Assembly (NCBI RefSeq): GCF_014356525.2
Contig: NC_052510.1
Location: 59,321,274-59,385,273, forward strand
Length of the DNA stretch: 64,000 bases
Direction of reading: 5' to 3'
Origin: Nilaparvata lugens
Taxonomy: Eukaryota; Arthropoda; Insecta; Hemiptera; Delphacidae
The stretch's first letter is position 1, and the number at the start of each line of letters is the position of its first letter. Both the position numbers and the translations under genes were made by a program. This document shows, in pieces, positions 44,043-54,605 of the stretch. The notes beneath the pieces were generated by a model that was not told the origin of the DNA, ran no database searches, and worked only from the letters and a program-made list of their open reading frames with translations.

Positions 44043-45179
44043 GTGAGTGCGCCACACCAGATTTATTATAGAATGTTTCAAAATTATATCAGTAGCCTAC
44101 ACAGGAAATATCCTTCAAATATCAGTAGGCCCTATTCATCAAAATATCAGTAGTAAAACAGCATACAAAATCATTTTTGAATGATTTCAACAAAGGATTC
44201 AAGTATTTTCTTAAAACATGTAGTTCAAAGAGTCTTCAAGGACCTGAATTTTTGAAGAAAATGCCAAAGTAGAGTTAAGCCTTGAGATTCTAAGGAAGAA
44301 TTTCTAAGATACTTCAACAGCAGCTTCCTTATAATATTTGCAGTCTTTTGTTGGAAATGAAGTGGAAAGAGAGCCTCCAGTTTGAAATGTATTAGAAAGA
44401 GAGCTTAACTTGGTCCAGGCTTGCTGACTGAATCGCTCATTCATTCCAGACATTTCTGCAATTGAGTGAGTCATGTTGAGTGAGCTTTGTTCCCTGTTCT
44501 GGATTTCAATAAGTATTATTAAGCAGCAGCCGGAATTTATGAAACGAAAAATAACCTCATCCGAGTGAAATGCGTTTTGAAGGCTAAACAATTTAATCAA
44601 GTTATGTAACTGAAAAGCGGGAGGGAGAGATGAGCGCTATTGAAATCAAATTTCTGTTCTTCTGTGAGCCTGAAGCTCCGAGGGGATTCCTTACAATTCG
44701 AATGATGCTTATGTAAGGATTTCATGGGGGAATTCCGTGAAGTTTCGGATTTTCTTTCATTAATTAATTACGAATAGCCTGTCATTTTGATGAACTGAAA
44801 AATATAATTCCATAGCAGTCAATTCATTATCGAAAGACGTAGGCCTGTTCCCTATTTTTGCACATTAATGTGAATCAAATACTTAATTTCGGAGTTCAAT
44901 TGATTGTGAGTTGTGAACTGATTCAAAGGAAAAAGTATTTAAAAAACAAAAATGTTCAATGTTGTAAAGTATCTACTTATGAAAAACCTCACCCTGACGG
45001 TCGTTGACCAAGGGTTTAATGCTTGTTATAACTGTAGATAATATCTTCTTGTATTATATTATCTTGGAAATAATGTGAAAATGAAAGCTAATTATCCATT
45101 TCAATTTTTCAGCATTATACATGGATAACAATAGTATATAATTATTATGCTTCTCATTCAATCGATGGGGTCGATGTCA
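44043..45179. other. No gene recognised
   Basis: The 98-codon minus frame at 44304-44600 has no domain that I know. No repeat ends are found. Confidence 0.35.
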
Positions 45180-45945
45180 AACTAGGCCACCGACAGAAGA
45201 GGCCTGCGACAGTCGAGGCCAGCGACAGTAGAGACCTGCGACATTTGAGGCCAGCGCCGTAGAGGACTCCTGAAAAAGAGTCCTCAAATGTCACCAGCGC
45301 CAGGCCAGGTCTCTTTAATTTTTGAACAGCCCCGACAGTTGAGACCTGCGACCGCATCGGATTCCTAAAAAAAGAGTCCTCATATGTCGCCTGCGTCAGG
45401 CGACAGTTAGGGACTCTAATTTTTGGACAGCCCCGACAGTTGAGACTTACGACCGTAGAGGACTCCTGAAAAAGAGACTTCAAATGACGCCTGCGTCAGG
45501 CAACAGTAGAGGACTCTTTTATTTTCGTACAGGCCCGACAGTTGAGACCTGCGACCGTAGAGGACTCCTAGAAAAGAGTCCTCAAATGTCGCCTGCGTCA
45601 GGCGACAGATGGGGACTCTTTAATTTTTGTACAGGCCCGACAGTTGAGACCTGCGACCGTAGAGGACTCCTGATAAAGTCCTCAAATGTCGATGCACCAG
45701 GCGACAGTTGGGGACTCTTTCATTTTTGAACAGCCCCGACAGTTGAGACCTGCGACCGTAGAGGACTCCTAAATAGAGTCCTCAAATATTGCCTGCGTCA
45801 GGCGACAGTTGGAGACTCTTTAATTTTTGAACAGCCCCGACAGTTGAGACTTGCGACCGCATCGGATTCCTAAAAAAAGAGTCCTTAAATGACGCCTGCG
45901 TCAGGCGACAGTAGAGGACTCTTTTATTTTTGTACAGGCCATCAT
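45180..45945. repeat. 102-bp minisatellite, about 7 units, hairpin-rich
   Basis: GAGACCTGCGACCGTAGAGG or variants occur near 45231, 45341, 45442, 45544, 45646, 45744 and 45846. Each unit contains GAGGACTC...GAGTCCTC (8-bp stem) and GTCGCCTG-CGT-CAGGCGAC (8-bp stem). The 102-base period is a multiple of three, so long frames open on both strands. They are by-products of the repeat. Confidence 0.9.
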
Positions 45946-45954
45946 AATTTACTC

Positions 45955-46985
45955 TTGAAACTGTTATTTGTTTTCTCTGAGATCAAAAACTGACTTATGT
46001 TAATAAACTCATTTCACGTTTGAATTTGTATCTCATAATGATAATTTATCCAGTTCCGTGATATCTTTCCATCTGATAAAAATATTTCTCAACTATTTAT
46101 TATTTTTTTTCAATCAAGAATATTATAATTTCTTCAGCATTATTCAGTTCATATAATCATTTTTAATTCATTTCCAATCACCTATTAAATTTGTTTTTCA
46201 AATGTGAGAATATTGATACTGATGGGCACGCATCATAAAAAGTATTGAAACCCTTCCTTATAGAGATAGACACGGCCAGACATATCTGTGTAATGCATGC
46301 AATGAATAATCCACTTGTCAGAAGATTGATTATGAATAATTGTATAGTCTGATTGATCCTATCAGGATTTCCTATATACCGGACCAGCGCCTAAAAAAAA
46401 AATGACCGCCGTATGTGGTGGCCGACATTGATATTATTATTATTATTATTATTGTCATTTGTTACGTGAAGCCACAAATCTGAGCAGAGCTCAAGTGGCA
46501 TGTAACATGTCATGAACATTTTTCCATGCAAAGTGTATGCATCTGTATAAACTCAAAGTATGAAGGATATTTTAAACAGGAACTAAACGAACTGAGATAT
46601 CTCTCTAACAGCTGATTAGTGATTTTTTCTCAGTAGGAATTTCTATAAGACCACCACATACGGTGGCCATTTTTTTTTAGGCTCAGCTCCGGTACCGTAG
46701 TATAAAGGAGGTCCTGATCCTATCTTCAAAGTAGATTATATATAGTGATATCAGAGTATGGAGGAATTCCTTTCCTTTTCATATCATCCTTAAAATGCAA
46801 AAATTCAAAAAACCTTGTGTATACATCGACGCGCAGTTGAAAAAGGATTATTCCTGCCAAATTTAATCGAATTCTATCAACGCGTTTGGCCGCGAATAAT
46901 CGCGTTACATACAGACAGACAAAAGAAAATCAGAGTTAAAACATAGACCTCACTGCGTTCGGTCAATTATCATGGAAAGCAATGA
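45955..46985. mobile_element. Foldback repeat family A, copy 3
   Basis: TTCACGTTTGAATTTGTAT, CCAGTTCCGTGATATC and GAATATTGATACTGATGGGC parallel 730-930 of copy 1. The right end mirrors the start of the window (ACATCGACGCGCAGTTGAAA, ATCAACGCGTTTGGCCGC, ACATACAGACAGACAAAAGA). It ends by CTCACTGCGTTCGGTCAATT. Confidence 0.65.
46364..46714. mobile_element. MULE-like MITE with 10-bp target duplication
   Basis: TGATCCTATC flanks it (46354-46363 and 46715-46724). The ends AGGATTTCCTATATACCGG and, from the right, GGACCTCCTTTATACTACGG continue into GCCTAAAAAAAAAATGACCGCC and its inverse. A 9-11-bp duplication is typical of Mutator-like elements. An (ATT)n microsatellite lies inside at 46432-46455. 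Confidence 0.7.
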
Positions 46986-47704
46986 AGCTTTCTCAGAAAT
47001 TTGATGAAGCATTAATGCTATTAACTAGAATTATTATTAATTAGAATTATTATTATTATTAATTAGATTATTATTAATTAACTGAATTATCTATTAATTA
47101 GACGAAGCATTCAATCAATGCTAACAGTCTAAACAGTGACAAATCTCACAATAGAATAAGGGCGTGGTTAGCCTATATAATACCGTCTATATAGCAATCT
47201 ATATAATAATATAATATTATTGCCCAGATGAGAATAACAACAATAATTATTCGGCTGGGGAAAGCGCGTGAGTAACGTAGCATGTAAACTCGAATCACCG
47301 GAAAATGCATTGATTAATATTTCGGAATTTGCGTCATTTGCGATGATCAGTGACTGGAAGAAAAACGTTTGAAGCTGTTGGTAGGGGTGGTTAAGTGGGG
47401 AAGTGTGGCCCTGAGGGGGGAAGGGAGGTTTTAAGGGCCCATGGGTGGTCGACGCTTGCCTTCAGTCATCTCAGAGATGCGCCCTTAGCCCTGATTAGTA
47501 ATACTATGGTAGCCGGGTTCACATGGGTCACGATACATTGAGCAATAACCGAGGGAATGCCTCTTGATTAAATATGGGGGCTGCAGCGACCGACGTAGAG
47601 TCTTTGCTTTTCGGGGTTGGGGAGAGTTTAGTCGGAGCAAAAAGAGAGCGGCCATAATGACAAACATGAGTAAGAGAGTGAGAGTTAAGTTGGGGTGAGA
47701 GAGA
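46986..47704. other. No gene recognised
   Basis: An (ATT)-rich start (47030-47060), then higher-GC sequence near 47370-47480 with G runs. Overlapping frames at 47485-47770 on the minus strand are unrecognised. Confidence 0.35.
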
Positions 47705-47900
47705 GATATTGATTGACTGATTGCCTGTATTAAGGCGGAGTAAGGACTCCAGGTTCTCTCTGACACACAACCCTAAGAGATTGTTTGATTGATTGATTGA
47801 TTATTTATTTCGTGTGCAAGGTCTGAAGAGACCCATTGCACAATAGAACAAAGAAAATACAAAGCATGTTATACAATTAATAAAACAAGAACAAAATACA
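47705..47900 (-). mobile_element. Two LINE 3' tails, end to end
   Basis: GATTGACTGATTGCCTGTAT with GGCGGAGTAAGGACTCCAGG is one tail. TTGATTGATTGATTGATTAT followed by TTCGTGTGCAAGGTCTGAAG is another. Both are on the minus strand and non-coding, without visible target duplication. Confidence 0.5.
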
Positions 47901-48176
47901 AAGCAAGATAAATATAAGTATTACATTAGATATTCATTCTTTCTTTATTCAAAAAAAAAATAATTATACAATCAAATGCATTCCAAAAATCAAATACAAT
48001 ATTGTTTCCTAATTTCTAATATGTGTTCCCTATAGGCTACCCTGTGTGGGGACACTTGAATATATATAATAAAATATTTATATGCAAATTTAAATATTAT
48101 ATCATGAAGAACATAATAATTGAATATGGTATTATATTGAAATAAATCAATATGTCAATATTTATAATCATTCTTG

Positions 48177-48246
48177 CACACATTCATACGCACACACATT
48201 CACATATGCGCACACATTCATACGCACACACATTCACACATGCGCA

Positions 48247-48291
<45 letters not shown>

Positions 48292-48299
48292 CACACACA

Positions 48300-48330
<31 letters not shown>

Positions 48331-48352
48331 CCACACACACACACTTACACAA
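48177..48352. repeat. (CA)n microsatellite with 26-bp higher-order units
   Basis: ATTCATACGCACACACATTC ACATATGCGCACAC occurs about twice before pure CA runs with ACCACAC interruptions. All frames across it are artefacts. It lies just beyond the 3' end of LINE B. Confidence 0.85.
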
Positions 48353-48615
48353 AACTTAAAACTATGTACGGAGTGGTTGCTGTTTTTTTTCATATTTGGT
48401 TCAATTTTATTCATAGTTAACGTTTCGTTTCTTTTTCAAAGTGCTGATGTAATTATACCATAAATGAATGCGTTTTGAAGAAAGATACAGTGATTGAAAT
48501 TTGATACTGTTTTACTGTTTACGTATACCGGACGGGATTTGTGAGTTCAATGATCTTTGATTGTTGCAGTGTTCATGTCGTGTAATGTGTAAATTATAAA
48601 TGTCTAAATTTAGAC

Positions 48616-50100
48616 CTATATTAATTTAGTAAAAAAATCATTCGGGTTGTCTAGTTGTAAAATGAATTTCTTGATTTCTTTTCTAAATAACTGACGTGAC
48701 GTTATTTTCCTTGTTGTTACTGGAAGTGAATTGAATATTTTTATAGCTATGTATTTGAAGTGTCGTCTGGAATGTTCTAATCTTGGTTTTGGGAGGTTAA
48801 TGTCCTGTGAATTCCTGAGGTTTATTCTTTCTCTCATCTGTTGAATATCGAAATTATTTTCAGCTAAATCCAGCAATGCTTTGAATAGAAAAGAATGTCT
48901 CACTGATAATATTGACAGTTCTCTGAAGAGCATCATTGAGCTATATTGTTTAGGTTTATTACAAATTATTTTTAATATATGTTTCTGACCAGTAATCACA
49001 GGTTTAATATGAACATTGTATGCACTCCCATAGCATATTATTCCATAATTTATTCTAGAACCAATAATTGCATGGTATAATTGTAACAATACTTCTTTTG
49101 GACATAACTGTCTGAGGTAATAGAACTTCCTTATGTATACAAATAACTCATTTTTTATCTTCTGTACATGATCTGACCAAGTGAGCCTACTATCCAATAT
49201 GAGGCCCAGATATTTAACTGTACGTGCTTGTTTTATAGTTTCACAGTTACACAATAAATTATTCACCTGTTGCGCACAATCTAATTTATGGAAGTAAATA
49301 CTAGTTAACTCCTGATCCGTGTTTTGAAGATTAAATTGTATTATATTAGATTTGTCTGTGTTGATAGTTAATTTATTTTCGCAAAACCACCACCTAAGGT
49401 GCTTGAGATCCATTTCTAATTTATTTTTAAGTTCTTGATTTGTTTTGGCCGAATAAAATATAACTGTATCGTCTGCAAAAGATGTAATCTTTCCCTGTAA
49501 GTCACCATCCGTCAAATCGTTAATAAAGACCAGGAATAAAGTACTTGATAACACTGATCCTTGAGGAATACCTATGGTAATGTCCCCGGGTTCACTCAAC
49601 GTATCGTTAATTCTGACCCTTTGACTCCTATTAGATAGGTAGCATCTTAACCAATCATTGGCAATTCCTCTTACTCCTGATAAATCAAGTTTTTTTAGAA
49701 GCATGTTTTTATCAATTGCATCATATGCTTTAGATATATCAAGAAACAGAGCTGCACACTTATTATTAACACTAAAACTGTCATTTATTTTTGAAATGAG
49801 ATTTTTAATTGCCGCTTCTGTACTTCTTCCTTCACGGAAACCATATTGGTTATCACTAAAAAAGTTATTATTTTTATAAAAGTTTTCAAGTCTAATCTTG
49901 AATATTTTTTCTAAAATCTTGGAAAAAACCGGTAAAAGTGAAATTGGGCGGAACTGATCTATGTTTTTACAATTTGGCTTTTTAGGAATAGGTATAACTA
50001 CGCTGTGTTTGAACATGCTTGGGAATTTTCCTTTGGCAATACTTAGGTTAATTAGATCGGTTAATTTGTTCAAATAATTCATGTAAGTTTTTTTAATCAT
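48616..50100 (-). CDS. LINE B ORF2, reverse transcriptase part
   Basis: A 494-residue frame. Motifs: FRPISLLPVFSKILEKIF (50-67), ALFLDISKAYDAIDK (117-131, catalytic Asp), GIPQGSVLSSTLFLVFIND (177-195) and SFADDTVIF (207-215, catalytic Asp pair). Then YLGLILDSRLTW and a thumb/C-terminal region with INYGIICYGSAY. It is complete to its natural stop. The real start is in the preceding frame. The annotated Met lies just downstream of a one-base deletion at about 50105, so this is the C-terminal part of a broken polyprotein. Confidence 0.9.
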   Translation of the reverse strand: MIKKTYMNYLNKLTDLINLSIAKGKFPSMFKHSVVIPIPKKPNCKNIDQFRPISLLPVFSKILEKIFKIRLENFYKNNNFFSDNQYGFREGRSTEAAIKNLISKINDSFSVNNKCAALFLDISKAYDAIDKNMLLKKLDLSGVRGIANDWLRCYLSNRSQRVRINDTLSEPGDITIGIPQGSVLSSTLFLVFINDLTDGDLQGKITSFADDTVIFYSAKTNQELKNKLEMDLKHLRWWFCENKLTINTDKSNIIQFNLQNTDQELTSIYFHKLDCAQQVNNLLCNCETIKQARTVKYLGLILDSRLTWSDHVQKIKNELFVYIRKFYYLRQLCPKEVLLQLYHAIIGSRINYGIICYGSAYNVHIKPVITGQKHILKIICNKPKQYSSMMLFRELSILSVRHSFLFKALLDLAENNFDIQQMRERINLRNSQDINLPKPRLEHSRRHFKYIAIKIFNSLPVTTRKITSRQLFRKEIKKFILQLDNPNDFFTKLI

Positions 50101-50108
50101 GCTTGTGC

Positions 50109-51173
50109 TTATCCATCTACACCTGGCGAAGATTTATTTTTCAATTTTCTTATTGTACTTGCTACTTCCTCCGGATTTGTAGGGTGGAGAAAAATTGAAT
50201 TTGTTGGAGAATTGTATGGAAACCTTATTTTTGATATTCTAGCAGACTCTTCCCTAGTTTGCAATGTGGTTTGTTCTAATTCATCATTCATTTTATTCAC
50301 AACATTTAGAAAATAAGAATTAAACGAATTAGAAATTTTATTACTATCATGTATGCTATTTCCCTGCTCATCAACAATCAGTTTTAGTGGTTCTTTATTT
50401 TTTTTCAATCCTATTAACGCGTCAATTGTTTTCCACGTCTTTCTAATGTTTCCCTGGCTTTCTCTAAACAGTTTTGAATAATAATATTGTTTTCTTTCTC
50501 TCAGTTCATTACGTAAGTTATTTTTGAATGTATTGTATATTTGTTTTAAGTCGTCATTATTAGGTTGTTTGATAACATTCTTGTATAACTCATTTCTTAA
50601 GTTTATTTGCTTGATCAGATAACTATTTATCCATGGCGACCTATATTTCTGTGTCAAGTTATTTTCTAAAAGAAGATTTTCTTGTGAATCTTTGATAGCG
50701 TTTTTTAAAATGTCAATGAAATTTTCCCATCCCTCATCAACTGATACTGCTGGTATTTCTCTATCCCAATCAATCGATGATAAAATATTATTCAACTTCC
50801 GGTAATTGATTAGGCATATTTTTTTATAATTTGTATCTGCTTCTTCGTTGGATCTCTTCAATCCTTCAACTTTAAGTATGATTGTACTGTGATCAGTTAT
50901 ATCTAAATGTAGTATTTCTGGAATTAGATTAATTTTATTCAGTTTTGTTCTATTTTTGCCGGATTTTAAGTAAAGATGATCTATTAAAGAGTTGGAAAAT
51001 CGGGACCTATGAGTGTAATCAGTATTGAGTGATTCAAATCCAAAACTATTCATTAAATATTTGTAATCGTCAATAATTCTGGTGTTCTGAAAAAGATCTA
51101 TATTTATATCTCCCGTGAAAAAGAAAGGGACCTCATTGTTTTCGTTAATATTAAATATTTCTTCTAAGTACAA
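50109..51173 (-). pseudogene. LINE B ORF2, endonuclease C-half and linker
   Basis: The frame carries FFFTGDINIDLF (17-28, APE Asp/Asn), SLIDHLYLK and ITDHSTI (catalytic His). It is followed by a basic linker and the KNKSSPGVDG motif that precedes the RT. It ends at a premature stop where one base appears missing after the GVDG codons, and RT continues in another frame at 50100. It begins where the N-half frame ends near 51176. Confidence 0.85.
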
Positions 51174-51175
51174 GG

Positions 51176-51562
51176 TTAATTCGTTAAGAAATATTTTGGG
51201 TGAGTTTGCAACCTGTAAGCAGCCAACAACTGAAATTCAAAATTATTATATGAACAAGATATATGTACACAGTCCGCTGAAATAAAAACTATTGTCTTTG
51301 TTTTGAACGTTATCTCACTGCTTATATAAACCAAAGTTCCTCCTGCTCTGTAGTTATGATTGAAATTACCATGTACGGAATAGCCCTCTATATGATATAA
51401 GTCTATTTCATTCTCTAGTATCCATATTTCTGTCAAGACTATTATTAGCGGGTTGTTTTCTAATTTCCTCATTTGCACTAAGAATAAATCGAAATTACTT
51501 CGCAGACTGCGTATATTTTGATGAATAATTAGTGTTTCTCTGCTACTTATCTCTGATGACAT
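51176..51562 (-). pseudogene. LINE B ORF2, endonuclease N-half
   Basis: 128 residues starting MSSEISSRETLIIHQNIRSL (Asn of the APE active site) with IVLTEIWI (catalytic Glu). The likely ORF2 start is at 51562, overlapping the end of ORF1. A one-base change near the CCCAAAATATTT stretch (about 51200) shifts the frame and causes the stop. Confidence 0.85.
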
Positions 51563-52613
51563 TTTTATTTACGGTACTGACACTGTTATTTTCTTGGTTA
51601 CCTGGCTGCTTAGATGCACTTATCACGCTCAACTTTTTCACTTGTTCACTGTTCTTGAGTTCAATAACTGGTGTTCCGTCTTCTTTCCTAGCTAGAATCT
51701 TCCCTTCCTTGATCCATAGGTATTTGACGCTCAACTTTTTCACTTGTTCACTGTTCTTGAGTTCAATAACTGGTGTTCCGTCTTCTTTCCTAGCTAGAAT
51801 CTTCCCTTCCTTGATCCATAGGTATTTGATGTCGCCTCTTTTGAAGATCTCTCTCGCCATGGTGAAAATCCTTCTTCGCGTAGGTGCTAGACTTTCATTC
51901 GCATAGACTGGATGGTCCGTTGTTTCTCCCATCTGCTTTGTAGAAAACTGCCTCGTAACTTTCCTTTTATTCAATATTACTTGTTTGTCTGTTCTACGAA
52001 CGAACTTGACAACGATTGGTGGAGGTAGGTTTTCATTTCGTTGTTTAAGTCTGTGACAAATGTCGATTGCATCTGCTTTTATTTTGTGTCCTAATGCTTC
52101 GCTCATTCTACAAATGATTTCTGTTACATCTTCATCCTGTTTTTTGGGTATACCATTTATTTCCAGCATGTTCGATCTTGAGTATTGTTCCATATCCTCG
52201 ACGCGTTCCTTCAGTTCTGCATTTTCTTTCCTGAGGCTAGCTACTTCTGTTGAAAGCTTATCGATGTTGGTGAGGCATGTGCTAATTTGCTTGTTTTGTT
52301 CATCAAACTTCTTATTTATGTCGTTAATCGCCTGATGACATGATTCAATTGATTTCCCAAGCTCCAACTCCATTTTCTTAATATTCTCCTTCATCGACGT
52401 CTGATTTCCTGCAATTACCTCAAGAACTCCTGCGAGTTCTTGGAGAGTCACGTCCTTGTTTCCTGTTGTCGATTCACTCACCATACTTTTGCGACGTGTA
52501 GAGGAACAGCTGCTACATCTCCAAATTTGTTTGTTTCTCTTTATGTAGTCCGCATCGTCCTTGGTCATTTTCACACATCCTATATGAATTACAATATATA
52601 CTGGCTTATACAC
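51543..52613 (-). CDS. LINE B ORF1 (RNA-binding protein), with internal duplication
   Basis: 356 residues. Near the start is a cysteine pair WRCSSC (31-36), the tail of a PHD-type finger. A coiled coil spans about 60-145 (KMELELGKSIES, LRKENAELKERVEDMEQYSR). An RRM-like region follows (147-220, IEINGIP-type LEINGIPKK and IVVKFVRR) with a C-terminal domain (TMAREIFKRGDIKYLWIKEG). Residues 263-296 and 297-330 are an exact tandem duplication. ORF1 proteins coat the element RNA. The expected first cysteines of the finger are missing, so the 5' end is truncated or rearranged. MTKDDADY (52568) is an alternative start. Confidence 0.8.
   Translation of the reverse strand: MYKPVYIVIHIGCVKMTKDDADYIKRNKQIWRCSSCSSTRRKSMVSESTTGNKDVTLQELAGVLEVIAGNQTSMKENIKKMELELGKSIESCHQAINDINKKFDEQNKQISTCLTNIDKLSTEVASLRKENAELKERVEDMEQYSRSNMLEINGIPKKQDEDVTEIICRMSEALGHKIKADAIDICHRLKQRNENLPPPIVVKFVRRTDKQVILNKRKVTRQFSTKQMGETTDHPVYANESLAPTRRRIFTMAREIFKRGDIKYLWIKEGKILARKEDGTPVIELKNSEQVKKLSVKYLWIKEGKILARKEDGTPVIELKNSEQVKKLSVISASKQPGNQENNSVSTVNKNVIRDK
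51625..51828. repeat. Perfect 102-bp tandem duplication inside ORF1
   Basis: ACGCTCAACTTTTTCACTTG starts at 51625 and 51727. The two units look identical and keep the reading frame (34 codons). This is either a very recent duplication or an assembly error. Confidence 0.9.
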
Positions 52614-52989
52614 TTATATACAATAGCTTACAATACAGCAAAATTATAGATGAATTTACATAATATAGACTAAGAAAATAATTATTGAACTGTATATGAT
52701 ATGAAAAAGCAGTTTGTAATATAATAACTCTAGATAATAATCATATTGTTATGCATCTACATAAATTGGCGGAGCTTTGGACATATCAATGTCCATTCTT
52801 CGGAAAGAATATTAAAAATATCCTCCCCACTAACTCTCTACCAAAACGTTAATTTCGTTATTTAAACTAAGGATTTATTTATTAATGGAAATATTGTAAA
52901 AGTTTTAATCAATATGAATATTAAGAGAAAAAAAACAGAAAATTGATAGAGTAAAATAATTATATAGGTAGATAAGATCAAATAAATAA

Positions 52990-54555
52990 AATGAAGTAGG
53001 CTGAAAGTAGATCAGGGTTATCGACTTTCAGTAATAAACAGCATTATGCAGTGGATAATTGAAATAACATGAGTTTATATAATATATATATATATACAAT
53101 TCGTTCTATAACATGGTTTAAAGGTTTGTATTTGTGGGATGGGTGGGGGATGGATGTCATGTGATCGTTCTAGGGCCGGACAGTTTCAGTCATTTGTTCC
53201 AAAAGATGTTTTTTTAAAGTTAGGATGAAGCTCGCTCGGCTCTCGATGGACCTGATAGAAACAGGAAGTGCATTCCATGCACGACAGGCACTGACTAAGA
53301 AGGATTTTGTGAAAATAGTAGTTCGATGATTGGGTATCCTTAAAGTACTTTCTCCGGTTCTAGTATGTGAAGCATCTATCCTCCTACCTTCAGAGACAAA
53401 TTTGAAATCATCTTTAAAATAGTTCGGATTACCGTATATCAAGATATCTCTAACAAGCTTGACTATTCGAAAAAGCCTCTGATCGGGAAGCTTTAATGTT
53501 GAACTAGCAATGTGGGCTGGGGTGATATGATCGTGGCGTTGGAGAGAGTAGACGAAACGTAGACATTATTTTTGGCAACGCTGTAGTTTATCATTCAGAG
53601 TGACTTGCATATCGTTAAGAACAGAATTACAATACATTAAATGTGGGAAGATGAGAGATTGAACCAATAATAATTTAATGTTTCTAGGGAGGATATCGTG
53701 CATTTTCTTCAATGCATGCATGGCTGAGAATACCTTTTTACAAGTTTTGTTCACTTGTTCTGACCAGTCAAGAGTATTATTCATAATAATGCCTAAATTC
53801 TTAACTGAGCTATAGTAAGGAATGTCATTACCGTCTACACTAATTTTGTGAATCGATTCAAGGTCAATATTGTTTATAAGACGAGAATATCCAATTATAA
53901 TGGGTTGTGTTTTGATGGGATTAGCTTAAGGCCATTTTTCTTTGTCCATTCCACTATTGAATTGATATCCTGATTCATTATTTCAACTGTTTCATTAATT
54001 TTTGTTATGGGACAGCTTAAATAGATTTGAAGGTCGTCTGCATAAGTATGGAAACTGGAGAATTTGATAATGGAAGAAAGGTCATTAGCATACAAAGTGA
54101 AGAGGAGAGGGCCTAAAATTGAACCTTGTGGTACTCCATGCATAACGTTTTTCCAAGGTGACTTTTTGTCACCGACAGTTACACATTGTTTCCTACCTAA
54201 TAGATAGGATTTAAACCAAACTAACGAGTTGTGACTGAAACCAAGAATAGCCAACTTATTCAGAAGGACTGTATGATCAACAGTATCGAATGCTTTAGAA
54301 AAATCAAATAGGGTGAGGATGGCGCATTTTCTTTGGTCCATAGCTAACCTTATATCATCAGTGACACGAAGCAGAGCTGTCTCAGTTGAATGGAATTTTC
54401 TAAAGCCTGATTGAAAGTTATGAAGCTTACTATTGTTGTCTAGAAATTTTACAACTTGAGCATGAATGAGTCTTTCTAGCACTTTGGACAATGCAGGTAA
54501 AATACTGATTGGTCTAAAATCCTCAACTTTATTGGGTGATGGAACTTTATTTAGA
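52990..54555 (-). mobile_element. LINE C, 3' half
   Basis: Minus-strand RT and C-terminal coding (53170-54555) followed by a 3' UTR and a (TA)n stretch at about 53084-53097. Its 5' half lies at 58026-59270 beyond LINE D. The segment linking endonuclease to RT (about 150 codons) is missing, so LINE D's arrival was accompanied by a deletion or followed one. Confidence 0.75.
53170..53784 (-). pseudogene. LINE C RT thumb and C terminus
   Basis: One reading frame interrupted by a single stop codon at about 53563-53565. It encodes LDWSEQVNKTCKK, LLLVQSLIFPHLMYCNSVL, LQRCQK, then beyond the stop LRFVYSLQRHDHITP, RLFRIVKLVRDILIYGN and HRTTIFTKSFLVSACRAWNA. This is the usual C terminus of CR1-like LINEs (Y.L..HDHI.P). 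A frameshift near 53928 separates it from the palm. Confidence 0.8.
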
Positions 54556-54605
54556 GCGGGGGACCCGGGAGTGCTACCCATCAAAAGTTTACAGTTATCC
54601 AACAA
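53895..54605 (-). pseudogene. LINE C RT palm
   Basis: Contains VEDFRPISILPALSKVLERL (27-46), FDFSKAFDTVDH (100-111), HGVPQGSILGPLLFTLYAND (156-175) and TYADDLQIY (187-195). The YADDLQ box fits CR1-type elements and differs from the FADDT of LINE B and D. Residues before about 20 are antisense of the LINE D junction and not part of the protein. It ends at a frameshift after GLKL. Confidence 0.85.

Larger units (their letters stand above)
48480..52613 (-). mobile_element. LINE B, almost complete
   Basis: Minus-strand order: ORF1 (51543-52613), endonuclease in two frames (51176-51562, 50109-51173), RT (48616-50100), 3' UTR to about 48480 or beyond. ORF1 and ORF2 overlap by about 20 bases in different frames. 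Two single-base frameshifts break ORF2. The ORF1 N terminus is cut within its zinc-finger region. No target duplication was found. It is of Jockey/CR1-supergroup type; the clade is not assigned. Confidence 0.85.

Noticed and set aside
45154..45729. 109- and 81-codon frames on opposite strands as genes
   Set aside because: They are created by the 102-bp (34-codon) minisatellite, which stays open on either strand.
48152..48463. His/Thr-rich frame
   Set aside because: It is the (CA)n microsatellite.
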